DNA from: a virus
DNA: 29,603 nt
Virus record (IMG/VR): IMGVR_UViG_3300044705_000015
Location: 1-29,603 of that record
Strand: one strand, 5' to 3'
Shown piece after piece: positions 1-6,340 of the stretch (position 1 is its first letter; every line of letters starts with the position of its first letter). The position numbers and the translations under genes were made by a program. The notes beneath the pieces are model-generated. The model was not told the origin of the DNA. It ran no database searches and saw nothing but the letters and a program-made list of their open reading frames with translations.

Positions 1-96
1 TCGAGGCGTGGGGGTCGAGCAGCGTCGAGGCGTGGGGGTCGAGCCGCGTCGAGGCGTGGGGGTCGAGCCGCGTCGTGGCGCGGGAGTCGAGCAGCG
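1..96 (+). repeat. Four 24-bp tandem repeats inside a coding frame
   Basis: Four consecutive 24-bp units begin at 1, 25, 49 and 73. Units 2 and 3 are identical, unit 1 differs at one base and unit 4 at a few; a fifth copy decays after about 8 bases at 97. Because 24 is a multiple of three, the repeats stay in frame and give an octapeptide of the form EAWGSS(R/S)V in the frame that ends at 248. More copies may lie left of the window. Confidence 0.9.
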
Positions 97-248
97 TCGA
101 GGCGAAAGAAAACACCACGATCCTCGTCACATGGGGCGATCCCAAGGTGCAGCTCGATGGGTTCGCGTTGCTCATCGATCGCCGCGACACCTATGGGCCG
201 CCAAAGGTCACCGGCAATCACCAGGGCGTTAGAGCGGAGGTAGCGTGA
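3..248 (+). CDS. 3' end of an unrecognised early gene with octapeptide repeats
   Basis: The frame beginning at base 3 is open to a TGA at 246-248. It shows four EAWGSS(R/S)V octapeptides followed by a compact tail starting TTILVTWGDPKVQLDGFALL and ending GVRAEVA. The start lies outside the window. The stop overlaps the GTG of the next gene in a GTGA tetranucleotide, the same coupling seen through the rest of this operon. That coupling is the main reason for choosing this frame over another open frame at 8-232, which reads as Arg-rich repeats. The tail has alternating hydrophobic segments like a small beta domain, but I do not recognise a family. The repeat could be a flexible linker between an upstream domain and this tail. 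Confidence 0.6.
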   Translation, partial: EAWGSSSVEAWGSSRVEAWGSSRVVARESSSVEAKENTTILVTWGDPKVQLDGFALLIDRRDTYGPPKVTGNHQGVRAEVA

Positions 249-865
249 GCATCGAAGCCTTTCCTTTGTCGTGGCCGGAAGGTTGGCCGCGCACGACTTC
301 GCGCAGCCACGCACGCTATAGCGTCGGTGGTGGCCAGGCGAAGAAGCACCTGCTCAACAACCTGAAGCTCTTCAGCGCGAGCAACATCGTCATCTCGAGC
401 AACGTGCGAATCCGCCAAGACGGGCAGCCGTATGCGGCTGAACTCGGCAAGCGTCACAACGATCCGGGTGTCGCGGTGTACTTCAGCCGCAGCAAATGGG
501 TCGCAGGCAAGTGCGTCACGACCCCGTACGTTTTAGCGTGCGACAAGTGGCTCACTCCCGACGACAACCTCAGAGCAATCGGCCTCGCCGTCGAGCACAT
601 GCGTGGCCTCCATCGGACAGGTGCGAGCGATCTCTTTGAGCGCGCGTTCTCAGGCTTTCGTGCGCTGCCGCCGCCGAGCTCAGCGCCGTCGGCGCCGCAA
701 TGGTGGAACGTCCTGGGGTGCGGCCAGAGCACCAGCACCGACGAGGTGAAGAGTCGCTATCGCGATTTGGCGATCCGCAATCACCCCGACAAAGGTGGGG
801 ACGCTGGCGCCATGGCCATGATCAACCGCGCGTACGAACAATTTCAGAAAGAGAGAAACCTGTGA
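245..865 (+). CDS. J-domain (DnaJ-like) phage protein
   Basis: A 206-residue protein starting at GTG. Residues 1-150 form an N-terminal region of a type seen in phage J-domain proteins, with short segments such as NIVISSN, GVAVYF and LACDKW and several conserved aromatics. Residues 153-206 are a J domain: the HPD tripeptide lies at about 180-182, within NHPDKGGD, preceded by the helix YRDLAIR and followed by INRAYEQF. J domains stimulate the ATPase of Hsp70 (DnaK), so the protein probably recruits host DnaK to a phage process, perhaps the neighbouring ParB-like protein or replication; that target is inference. The gene overlaps its upstream neighbour (GTGA at 245-248) and the next gene (GTGA at 862-865), implying translational coupling. 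Confidence 0.85.
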   Translation: MSIEAFPLSWPEGWPRTTSRSHARYSVGGGQAKKHLLNNLKLFSASNIVISSNVRIRQDGQPYAAELGKRHNDPGVAVYFSRSKWVAGKCVTTPYVLACDKWLTPDDNLRAIGLAVEHMRGLHRTGASDLFERAFSGFRALPPPSSAPSAPQWWNVLGCGQSTSTDEVKSRYRDLAIRNHPDKGGDAGAMAMINRAYEQFQKERNL

Positions 866-2343
866 CCGCTTTAGCAATCAAGTACATTGGACTAGATCTC
901 ATCAACGAGAACCCCAACAACCCACGCCGTACATTCGTCGATATCGACGAGCTCGCCGCCGACATGAAGGTGCGCGGCGTGCTGCAGCCGGTGATGGTGC
1001 GACCGTCGGGCAAAACGTTCGAGCTCATCTTTGGCGCGCGTCGGTACCGCGCTGCGAAGCTCGCGGGCCTCGAGGCCATCCCGGCGATGGTGCGCGAGCT
1101 CACCGACGTCGAGGCGCTCGAGATCATGGTCGTCGAGAACGCCAAGCGCGCCGACGTGCATCCCCTCGAGGAAGCGCACGCGTTCCACGAGCTGCAGACG
1201 AAGCACAAGCACGACGTCGCGAAGATCGCCGCGAAGGTCGGCCGCTCGGTGAACTACGTCTACGATCGGTTGAAGCTCTTGAACCTCACCAAAGAGGCGC
1301 AAAAGCTGTTCCTCGATAACCGCTTCACTGCAGGCCACGCGGTCATCTTGGCGCGGCTCGAGCCGAAGGTGCAGGACATACTCACATCGACCACCGGGCC
1401 AGAGGGCCTCGGCTTCAATCGCGATTCGATGTTCGAAGAAGAGCGCACACTCTTCGACATGCGAAAAGAAGACAGCGACGGCGAGCCAACCTACAAGGTC
1501 AAGTCCGTCAAAGAGCTGCAGGCCTGGGTTGATCGCAACGTGCTCTTCGACGCCGGCGCCGACACCACGCCGATGTTGTTCCCCGAGACGTTTGCCGCTG
1601 TCGAGAACGCCACCAAAGCCGCTGAAAAGATCGTTCACATCACGCAAGAGCACCACGTCAATCCACTTTCGGAGTCCGGCGGCGGCCAGCGCATCTACGG
1701 TCCGCGATCGTGGAAGGATGCTAGCAAGGAGCCGTGCGATCACGCGGTGACCGGCGTCATCGTCATCGGCGCCGGCCGCGGCGAGGCGTTCAAAGTCTGT
1801 ATCGACAAGAAGAAATGCGGCACGCACTGGCGCGATGAGATCAGGGCCGCAAAGCAATTTGAGAAGAAGCAGGGCACGGCGTCGGCGACCAACGGCGAAG
1901 ATCGCTACGCTGCGCAGCAGAAGAGTTGGGAAGAGCAACGCGCGAAAGAGGAGGCCGAGCGCCAGCGCGTGATCAAAGCGCGCAAGCAAATCACCGACGC
2001 CATCGTCGAGCGCATGGAGAAGCTGACCGTTAAAGCAGACGGACCGCTCGTCGAGCTCATCGAGAGCTTGCTTGCTGTCTACGGCAAGAAGATGCCGGCG
2101 GTTCCGGCTAAGGCCACGCCCGAGGCCATCGTCAGAAACCTCGCGAACCAAGCGCTTCTTAATCGGTTCAATGACGAGTGGACGTTCGCGCGCAACTACA
2201 AAGACGTCGCGAAGCTCTTCGGCGTTGATGCCAAGAAGATCATCGACGAAGTGTCGCCGAAAGAGAAGGCAGCGAAAGCCGACGCCGGCGACGCGAAGGC
2301 GAAGGGCAAGAGCAAGGCGAAGTCCGCGAAAGCGAGCGCGTGA
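862..2343 (+). CDS. ParB/RepB/Spo0J-family protein
   Basis: A 493-residue protein from GTG 862. The N-terminal ParB/sulfiredoxin fold shows NPNNPRR near residue 17, then the CTP-binding signature GARRYRA (58-64) and ENAKRADVHPLEEA (92-105). A helix-turn-helix of the ParB type follows at about 118-140 (VAKIAAKVGRSVNYVYDRL). A Cys/His patch lies further on (EPCDH, then VCIDKKKCGTHW). The C-terminus is a long charged coiled coil ending in a Lys/Ala-rich tail. The family loads as a CTP-dependent clamp at parS-like sites. No ParA partner is visible in the window. It could act in partition of a plasmid-like prophage, in transcription control or in DNA protection; an integrase in the same operon argues against simple plasmid maintenance. 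See the dispersed palindromes at 14316, 19688 and 24962. Confidence 0.9.
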   Translation: MTALAIKYIGLDLINENPNNPRRTFVDIDELAADMKVRGVLQPVMVRPSGKTFELIFGARRYRAAKLAGLEAIPAMVRELTDVEALEIMVVENAKRADVHPLEEAHAFHELQTKHKHDVAKIAAKVGRSVNYVYDRLKLLNLTKEAQKLFLDNRFTAGHAVILARLEPKVQDILTSTTGPEGLGFNRDSMFEEERTLFDMRKEDSDGEPTYKVKSVKELQAWVDRNVLFDAGADTTPMLFPETFAAVENATKAAEKIVHITQEHHVNPLSESGGGQRIYGPRSWKDASKEPCDHAVTGVIVIGAGRGEAFKVCIDKKKCGTHWRDEIRAAKQFEKKQGTASATNGEDRYAAQQKSWEEQRAKEEAERQRVIKARKQITDAIVERMEKLTVKADGPLVELIESLLAVYGKKMPAVPAKATPEAIVRNLANQALLNRFNDEWTFARNYKDVAKLFGVDAKKIIDEVSPKEKAAKADAGDAKAKGKSKAKSAKASA

Positions 2344-2591
2344 TGGGTGGTAGACCAAAGTCACAACGCCGCCCCGACCATCGAAGTTTTCAAGGACCGT
2401 CGGGAAGCACGCCCAAGCCGGGCCGTCGACTACCGAAGTGGCGTCCACCAAAGAAGACATTCATGGGCAAGCTTCAAGCGGAGCTCGACGAACTCGAGCG
2501 CACCGATCCGAAGGTCCGCGCAGCCAGAGAGAAGTACGACAAAGCGGTCGCGAAGATTCTGAGCCAGCCACTTCCGGAGCGCAAAGGATGA
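2340..2591 (+). CDS. Small basic hypothetical protein
   Basis: About 83 residues if started at GTG 2340, or 82 from the ATG at 2343; both overlap the stop of the ParB-like gene. The N-terminal half is rich in Arg, Pro, Gly and Lys and is probably disordered. Residues 42-78 form a charged amphipathic helix (GKLQAELDELERTDPKVRAA...). It ends in an ATGA overlap with the excisionase-like gene. I do not recognise a family. Its place between parB and xis/int, and its basic N-terminus, would suit a small nucleic-acid-binding accessory protein, which is inference. Confidence 0.65.
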   Translation: MMGGRPKSQRRPDHRSFQGPSGSTPKPGRRLPKWRPPKKTFMGKLQAELDELERTDPKVRAAREKYDKAVAKILSQPLPERKG

Positions 2592-3055
2592 GCAACGCCG
2601 CCGAAAAACCAACGCCGGCGCCACGTTGCTACTGCCATCGCTGGGACGACACCGCGCGACTTTGCCGTTATTGCGCGGCGCGTCGTCTCGGCGTCTCGGT
2701 GTCGTGGCTGGACAAAGCCGGCGCCGCTGGGCCAGTAGCTGTGAGGTTCGCCCGGCAGGTGAGCTTCTACAAATTCGATCTCGACGAGTGGACCAGACGG
2801 CAGCGGGAGAAGAGAGCATGGGTGCCGAAAAGCGAACCGTCTACAAAGACGGACTCTTCAAGCCACACGACTCCGACGTCTGGCACTACGTCGTCGAGGT
2901 CAACGGGCACCGGATCAAGAAGTCGAGTGGAGAAAGAAGTCTCCGAGCGGCTAAGGCAGCGCGGGAAACGCATCGCGCGCAGCTCCGCGCCGCAGCCCCT
3001 GTTCGTCGTGACCGGAGCGGTGGAACCCTCGCCGAGCTCGCCGGCAAAGACGTAG
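2588..3055 (+). CDS. Excisionase-like HTH protein, overlapping integrase
   Basis: Starts at ATG 2588 in an ATGA overlap. Residues 13-29 carry CYC and CRYC, a possible small zinc site. A winged-HTH-like stretch follows (AARRLGVSVSWLDKAG, then VSFYKFDLDEWTRRQ), as in Xis/MerR-type proteins that recognise DNA and bend it. The frame does not stop before the integrase start at 2818 but runs to 3055 (155 residues), giving a 238-bp out-of-frame overlap. The tail after residue about 77 is Ser/Thr/Arg-rich and looks like a shadow of the integrase frame, so the functional part is probably the first 75 residues. Position directly before int and the HTH favour excisionase; repressor is an alternative. 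Confidence 0.7.
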   Translation: MSNAAEKPTPAPRCYCHRWDDTARLCRYCAARRLGVSVSWLDKAGAAGPVAVRFARQVSFYKFDLDEWTRRQREKRAWVPKSEPSTKTDSSSHTTPTSGTTSSRSTGTGSRSRVEKEVSERLRQRGKRIARSSAPQPLFVVTGAVEPSPSSPAKT

Positions 3056-4176
3056 CGCGCGCCAAAGCCAAGGGCGCGACCAAGCAGCAACAAGACGCGA
3101 TCGAATTCCTTTGGAGCATCGTCACCGCGCACTTCGGTCCGGATGCCAGCCCGCGTGTGATCACGCACGACAGCGTCGTCGAGTTTCTCGCCGCCAACCG
3201 GCTCGTCATCACCGTAGGCGCCGACGGCAAACCGGTGCGCAACGGCTATGCCGGGCAATCGCTGCGCCGATGCGTGCATGCGCTCAAGCGCGGCATGAAG
3301 TCGGCGAAGCGACTAGGCTGGGTGGCAACGGTTCTCGACGAGTGGCCCGAGGTCGCGAGTGACCCGAAGAAAGCCGACCAGGCCGGCAAGCTCCATCCCC
3401 CCGAGATTCTGGCGAACTGGATTGCCGCTATTGCAGACCGCAAATCACGCGACGTCGCGCGTCTCTATTACGTCGCAGGCCTTCGGCGCTCGGAGATGCA
3501 GCGCCTCGCGCGCAATTGGGTGCACCGACTGCCGGCGCCGCTCGAGCTCGCCGGCGTCAGGTTCGTCGCTCTGTTACGCGCGCCCGACTGGGCGACGAAG
3601 ACGCGCGACGCGCGAGAGATCTTGCTCGACCAAGAGAGCGTCGACGCCATCGAGCGGGGCGCGGCCGAGCTCGACGACAAGCTCGACCCCGACACGACGC
3701 CGTGCATGGTCGGCCACTTCCGCAAATCGTGGGCGTCGGCGCGCAAGGCCATTGGCTACAAGCCGCAGATCACGCCACGCGACCTGCGCCACTGCTGCCG
3801 CACCTACGGCGGCGGCGGCGACGCAGCTCGGCACTCACTCGGTCACAGCGACGAGCGCACGTCGGCAATCTACGATCACCCGTTCCTTGAGCGGCTCGCG
3901 ACCTTCAGCGCCGGCGTTCACGGCGCCGTTTTCGGTGCATCGATCCACCCTAGCCAATCCACCCCAGGGTCCGGAGATGCGGTAAAAAGGTCGGGGCAGT
4001 GGGATTCGAACTCACGGCCCCCTGCTCCCAAAGCAGAGTCCGCGTTGGCGGAGCACGTAAGTGGCTGTTTGTACTGCCAGCGAGTCGTTGCCAAACACAT
4101 CGAGTTGCAGCGAAACGCACCCCGCATCCACCCCAGGATACCACCCCAGGCAACGCAAAAGCGGAGTGCATCGTGA
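2818..4176 (+). CDS. int: Tyrosine recombinase (phage integrase)
   Basis: 452 residues from ATG 2818, which is preceded by GGAGAAGAGAGC. Residues 5-60 resemble an arm-site-binding N-terminal domain (WHYVVEVNGHRIKKSSGERS); 75-170 is the SAM-like core-binding domain; the catalytic domain follows. Visible active-site residues are Arg223 (AGLRRSE), Arg324 in TPRDLRHC, His343 in SLGHS and Tyr352 in AIYDH. The usual box II His (H-x-x-R) is Arg321 here. It catalyses integration and excision between attP and a host tRNA-Pro gene. Residues after about 375 are not recombinase-like: the DNA there carries the attP core and arm-type repeats, so the last 75 residues largely translate att sequence. Integration should therefore replace the C-terminus. 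Confidence 0.92.
   Translation: MGAEKRTVYKDGLFKPHDSDVWHYVVEVNGHRIKKSSGERSLRAAKAARETHRAQLRAAAPVRRDRSGGTLAELAGKDVARAKAKGATKQQQDAIEFLWSIVTAHFGPDASPRVITHDSVVEFLAANRLVITVGADGKPVRNGYAGQSLRRCVHALKRGMKSAKRLGWVATVLDEWPEVASDPKKADQAGKLHPPEILANWIAAIADRKSRDVARLYYVAGLRRSEMQRLARNWVHRLPAPLELAGVRFVALLRAPDWATKTRDAREILLDQESVDAIERGAAELDDKLDPDTTPCMVGHFRKSWASARKAIGYKPQITPRDLRHCCRTYGGGGDAARHSLGHSDERTSAIYDHPFLERLATFSAGVHGAVFGASIHPSQSTPGSGDAVKRSGQWDSNSRPPAPKAESALAEHVSGCLYCQRVVAKHIELQRNAPRIHPRIPPQATQKRSAS
3943..3968 (+). repeat. Paired arm-type integrase-site candidates, left of attP
   Basis: Two direct copies of a CCACCCCAGG-type repeat sit at 3945-3954 (CCACCCTAGC) and 3959-3968 (CCACCCCAGG), each preceded by AT and spaced 14 bp apart. 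They lie about 20-40 bp from the tRNA-identity core and have the same orientation as the pair on the other side, as expected for sites bound by an integrase N-terminal domain. Confidence 0.65.
3989..4036 (-). other. attP: attP core: 3' half of tRNA-Pro(UGG)
   Basis: Read on the minus strand, this segment matches the 3' half of a bacterial tRNA-Pro. The anticodon arm is CTGC/TTTGGGA/GCAG with anticodon TGG, a T-loop TTCGAAT follows, and then acceptor strand TGCCCCG with discriminator A and CC. A T5 run follows at 3983-3987, as after many tRNA genes. The 5' half (acceptor, D arm) is absent: bases before the anticodon stem do not form those arms. This is the expected structure of an attP core that restores the host tRNA on integration. 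The T-stem has one A-C mismatch. The segment lies inside int codons 391-407. Confidence 0.85.
4126..4150 (+). repeat. Paired arm-type integrase-site candidates, right of attP
   Basis: Two exact CCACCCCAGG copies at 4128-4137 and 4141-4150, spaced 13 bp apart, in the same orientation as the left pair. Together the four copies flank the 48-bp core asymmetrically, with the near left copy about 20 bp away and the near right copy about 90 bp away. This is a typical P/P' arm layout. Confidence 0.65.
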
Positions 4177-4304
4177 CCGAGTGTTGGTGGTCGCGAGCAA
4201 TGGGGATCCAGGGCGAGTATCTGGCGCTTCACGGATGCGCTCACGGACCGCACTGGATCCGTATGTGGGCGATCGTTGCGGCGACTCGGGGAGGTAGCCA
4301 ATGA
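4173..4304 (+). CDS. 43-residue hypothetical protein
   Basis: Starts at GTG 4173, overlapping the integrase stop (GTGA 4173-4176), and ends with TGA overlapping the next ATG (ATGA 4301-4304). The product is Trp- and Cys-bearing (TECWWSR, GCAHGPHWIRMW) with no recognised family. Tetranucleotide overlap at both ends is the main support for it being a gene. The two Cys and two His could bind a metal, but there is no clear motif. Confidence 0.5.
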   Translation: MTECWWSRAMGIQGEYLALHGCAHGPHWIRMWAIVAATRGGSQ

Positions 4305-4501
4305 TATCCGCTAAAGCAAACCAGCCTCTCGGCCGCCACCGCTGTTACTGGTGTGGACGGCGCGTGCTCGGGTGCTGGACCGGTATCGACGGATGGCCGC
4401 GCAAGCGCGTCTGGATGTGCCGCGACCAGCGCGCGGGTCGCGATTGCTGGGATTTGGCAGCACGCAAGACCATCTCAAAACGCCCCAAATCGCCGATTTG
4501 A
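4301..4501 (+). CDS. Small zinc-finger-like protein
   Basis: 66 residues from ATG 4301. A CYWC pair at about 15-18 and later Cys residues (WMCRD, RDCWD) give a CxxC...C...C arrangement that could hold one zinc. It ends in a basic tail (KTISKRPKSP). Such small zinc proteins are common and uncharacterised in phage early operons. It is coupled to the upstream gene by ATGA. The following 130 bp have no gene, so this is probably the last cistron before a new promoter. Confidence 0.6.
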   Translation: MISAKANQPLGRHRCYWCGRRVLGCWTGIDGWPRKRVWMCRDQRAGRDCWDLAARKTISKRPKSPI

Positions 4502-4631
4502 CGCGCTTTACGAAAAATCGACACGGACCCCAAATAAATTGTAGACACGATAATTGGGCTGTGCGATAACTCAATTGTCAGCACGGAGCAGACGGCGCGC
4601 CTCGGCAGACTGGGGCAGGAGAGATAGACAG
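4502..4631 (+). promoter_or_regulatory. Intergenic AT-rich control region before 4632
   Basis: This is the longest gap in the left operon and is visibly richer in A/T around 4505-4580. It contains an imperfect inverted repeat, GATAATTG (4549-4556) and CAATTGTC (4572-4579), enclosing GCGATAACT, so an operator overlapping a promoter is plausible. I could not place a convincing -35/-10 pair. A good Shine-Dalgarno (CAGGAGAG) lies at 4615-4622 before the 4632 ATG. Confidence 0.4.
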
Positions 4632-4853
4632 ATGGCCACCACCTACCACATCCGCATGACCGACACTGATGCCACCCCGAGCTGGGTGCGCTACTGCGAT
4701 ACGATGCGCGTGCTCGGCCAGGACGACGGCAAATGCACGCTGGCTGTCACAGCGACTCGCTGGGATCTCCTGGAGCCAGCGCTCGATGCTGACGATGACG
4801 TCATCAGCTATCAGGAGATCGAGCACGATCCCCGCGAGGACGCAGCCGAGTAG
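4632..4853 (+). CDS. Hypothetical acidic protein
   Basis: 73 residues from ATG 4632, with an AGGAGAG ribosome-binding site about 10 bases upstream. The product is soluble and acidic, ending DPREDAAE, with a central segment TLAVTATRWDLLEPALDADDD. No family is recognised. It is the first gene after the 4502-4631 control region and is not overlapped by its neighbours, so it may start a second small operon of accessory genes. Confidence 0.65.
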   Translation: MATTYHIRMTDTDATPSWVRYCDTMRVLGQDDGKCTLAVTATRWDLLEPALDADDDVISYQEIEHDPREDAAE

Positions 4854-4892
4854 CCCCGCCTGACGATGGCCCGCGTACCAGCGCCGGCCGAA

Positions 4893-4910
4893 ACGCCTCG
4901 ATTGAGGCGT
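4893..4910. other. Perfect 7-bp hairpin in a 100-bp gap
   Basis: ACGCCTC and GAGGCGT are separated by the tetraloop GATT. No T-tract follows on either strand, so it is not a standard intrinsic terminator. It lies between the 4632 and 4954 genes and could be an RNA processing or stabilising element, or an operator. The rest of the gap (4854-4953) shows nothing else. Confidence 0.5.
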
Positions 4911-4953
4911 CGCGGGAACTGGTCCTAGCCCCGAGCGCCGGGGGACGCGGCGC

Positions 4954-5211
4954 GTGAGTGAGACTGAGATGAGCGAATTTATGTTCGGCGTCGGTCGTGG
5001 TGCCCCGAAAAATCAACGTCGCATCAATGCGATCGCCAAGCGTCACGACGCATATCTCGTGGTCGCTGACATACCCGGTGAGGGCGTCAAGCACTGGTTT
5101 TGCGCGCCAAACATGGGCCATCCGTTCGACGCGGCGACCGCCAAAGCGGTCAAAGACGATTTGCGCGCCGCTGGTCTGGCTGATGCTGACGGCGTGTTGG
5201 CGGTCAAATGA
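4954..5211 (+). CDS. Conserved-type phage hypothetical protein
   Basis: 85 residues from GTG 4954, or 80 from the in-frame ATG at 4969; GGGGGA at 4939-4944 suits the GTG. Short features are GVGRGAPKNQRR, HDAYLVVADIP, HWFCAPNMGHPFD and AVKDDLRAAGLAD. I recall this overall pattern (basic start, aromatic PN-x-G-x-PFD centre, C-terminal helix) from unnamed phage proteins, but no function is known to me. It ends in ATGA overlap with the next gene. Confidence 0.7.
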   Translation: MSETEMSEFMFGVGRGAPKNQRRINAIAKRHDAYLVVADIPGEGVKHWFCAPNMGHPFDAATAKAVKDDLRAAGLADADGVLAVK

Positions 5212-5459
5212 GCCGCACCAACCCCCACGATCCCGAGCTGCACTTGCTGCGCTCGATCGCCAAGTCGGCCGGCGAGAATCGCGGACGCACCGAGATCGAG
5301 GCGGCCCGATTTGGCGTCTACGCCGCAATCGAGGCTGGCGACGAGGATACCGCACGACGCTGGCTCACTGCTCTGCGAGTCGCGGTGACGACGTACGCCG
5401 CGGAGTCGGTGCGCGCCGAGGCAATCGCGGCGATCGAGCGCATCGAGGCGCGGCTGTGA
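5208..5459 (+). CDS. Hypothetical all-helical protein
   Basis: 83 residues from ATG 5208 (ATGA overlap). Predicted to be mostly helical and Ala/Arg/Glu-rich (HLLRSIAKSAGENRG, ARRWLTALRVAVTTYAAESVRAEAI). No motif or family is recognised. Its stop overlaps the next start (GTGA 5456-5459), placing it in the same coupled series of accessory genes. Confidence 0.65.
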   Translation: MSRTNPHDPELHLLRSIAKSAGENRGRTEIEAARFGVYAAIEAGDEDTARRWLTALRVAVTTYAAESVRAEAIAAIERIEARL

Positions 5460-5662
5460 GCCGCTACACCGCGTCACACTGCGTAGCCGAGCCGCTGGGC
5501 GGAGGCATATGGGTGATCACTACCGCGCCCCGTGGGATCCTCGACGTCGAGGTCATGCTCGACGAGCGCGCCGGCGATCACACATGGGCCACACTCGTGC
5601 GCTGGGATCCAATGGCACTCCCTGATCCGGACGCGCCGGCCGCCAACGAGGATGGGTCTTGA
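5456..5662 (+). CDS. Small hypothetical protein
   Basis: 68 residues from GTG 5456. Beta-rich pattern (GGGIWVITTAPRGILDVEVML, split by charged turns) and an acidic C-terminus. No family is recognised. GTGA overlap upstream and TTGA overlap downstream (5659-5662) support the call, although both neighbouring starts are non-ATG. Confidence 0.55.
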   Translation: MSRYTASHCVAEPLGGGIWVITTAPRGILDVEVMLDERAGDHTWATLVRWDPMALPDPDAPAANEDGS

Positions 5663-5865
5663 TTGTCCGCAAAAGCAAACGCGGCCCGGGGCGACCGAAG
5701 GGCACGCTCCGCGGCCGCAAGGAGCGCGAGGTGATCGCCTGCTCGCCCGAGGCCAAGATGCGCCTCATGCGCTGGGCTCTCGACCACGAGGTGACGCTGC
5801 ATCTGGCGGCGGACACGGCGATCGGGATGCTGACGATGGACCAGGATCGGGATGGCGAGCCATGA
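5659..5865 (+). CDS. Small basic protein with AT-hook-like start
   Basis: 68 residues from TTG 5659, chosen because it overlaps the previous stop as TTGA and because the basic N-terminus RKSKRGPGRPKG contains an AT-hook-like GRP core. The remainder is helical (EVIACSPEAKMRLMRWAL) and could be a ribbon-helix-helix-type segment. It may bind DNA; this is inference from the GRP motif only. It ends in ATGA overlap with the next gene. Its last codons lie in a 27-bp repeat also present at 6001-6027. Confidence 0.55.
   Translation: MIVRKSKRGPGRPKGTLRGRKEREVIACSPEAKMRLMRWALDHEVTLHLAADTAIGMLTMDQDRDGEP
5820..5846 (+). repeat. 27-bp direct repeat, copy 1 (copy 2 at 6001-6027)
   Basis: GATCGGG, two variable bases and then GCTGACGATGGACCAGGA occur here and again at 6001-6027 (25 of 27 identical). 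The first copy is inside the end of the 5659 gene; the second covers the stop of the 5862 gene and the ribosome-binding site of the 6031 gene. Confidence 0.85.
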
Positions 5866-6014
5866 AAGAGGCGCTCCTGGCGGCGGCTATTATGGTCGCC
5901 GTCTTCGCGTGGTCAGATCTGCCGACCGACTGGCGCGCACTAACCGCGGGGCTCGCTGCCGGCACGTGCATCGTGCTGATTGCGGCGCACTTCGAGCGCA
6001 GATCGGGCCGCTGA
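5862..6014 (+). CDS. 50-residue membrane protein
   Basis: ATG 5862 overlaps the previous stop as ATGA. Two hydrophobic segments are separated by a short polar turn: about residues 4-17 (LLAAAIMVAVFAW) and 26-43 (LTAGLAAGTCIVLIAAH). It ends in a basic tail. It is probably a two-pass inner membrane peptide. Function unknown; a superinfection-exclusion role would be typical for such an early-operon membrane gene, but nothing in the sequence proves it. Confidence 0.6.
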   Translation: MKEALLAAAIMVAVFAWSDLPTDWRALTAGLAAGTCIVLIAAHFERRSGR

Positions 6015-6030
6015 CGATGGACCAGGACTA

Positions 6031-6285
6031 ATGGCCAAAAGCAAGCGCCAAATTCACCTCGACCGCTATAATAGACTCACGGCATCGCGACGCTGCGTGA
6101 AATGCGGGCGAGCGTCCAGCGGTCAGACGCGCTGCAAGCGCTGCGCTGCGAAACAGCGCGGCATCTATCAGGCGCGACGCGAAGCAGGCCTCTGCACAAA
6201 ATGTGGGCGCGATGCTGGCGGGCGCGTGCGCTGTGTCGGATGCGCTCGCAGACTCAGTGACTCCCGCCGCGTGACCGATATTTAG
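6031..6285 (+). CDS. Double zinc-ribbon small protein
   Basis: 84 residues from ATG 6031, preceded by CCAGGA. Four CxxC pairs are arranged as two ribbons: CVKC...CKRC at about 22-44 and CTKC...CVGC at about 60-80, each with a basic GR/GG-rich loop, preceded by a Lys/Arg-rich N-terminus. The fold should bind two zinc ions and probably nucleic acid or protein. No specific family is recognised. It is the last plus-strand gene of the left block; the late genes end convergently 55 bp further on. Confidence 0.75.
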   Translation: MAKSKRQIHLDRYNRLTASRRCVKCGRASSGQTRCKRCAAKQRGIYQARREAGLCTKCGRDAGGRVRCVGCARRLSDSRRVTDI

Positions 6286-6340
6286 CCTGCGGGCTACGGC
6301 TACGCGACGCGACAATCAGGGCGGCCCTGGGCTGAATTGG

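Noticed and set aside
8-232. Arg-rich ORF with VEQRRGVG-type repeats
   Set aside because: Another frame of the same repeats ends in a GTGA overlap with the J-domain gene and has a more protein-like tail.
892-2460. Long minus-strand ORF of 522 codons opposite the ParB-like gene
   Set aside because: Leu/Arg/Asp-rich antisense shadow of a clear ParB-family gene; typical of high-GC DNA.
3989-4080. Complete tRNA gene on the minus strand
   Set aside because: Only the anticodon arm, T arm and 3' acceptor strand are present. Bases upstream do not give a D arm or a matching 5' acceptor strand at the right distance, so it is an attP identity segment.
4893-4910. Intrinsic terminator
   Set aside because: Good stem but no T-run on either strand.
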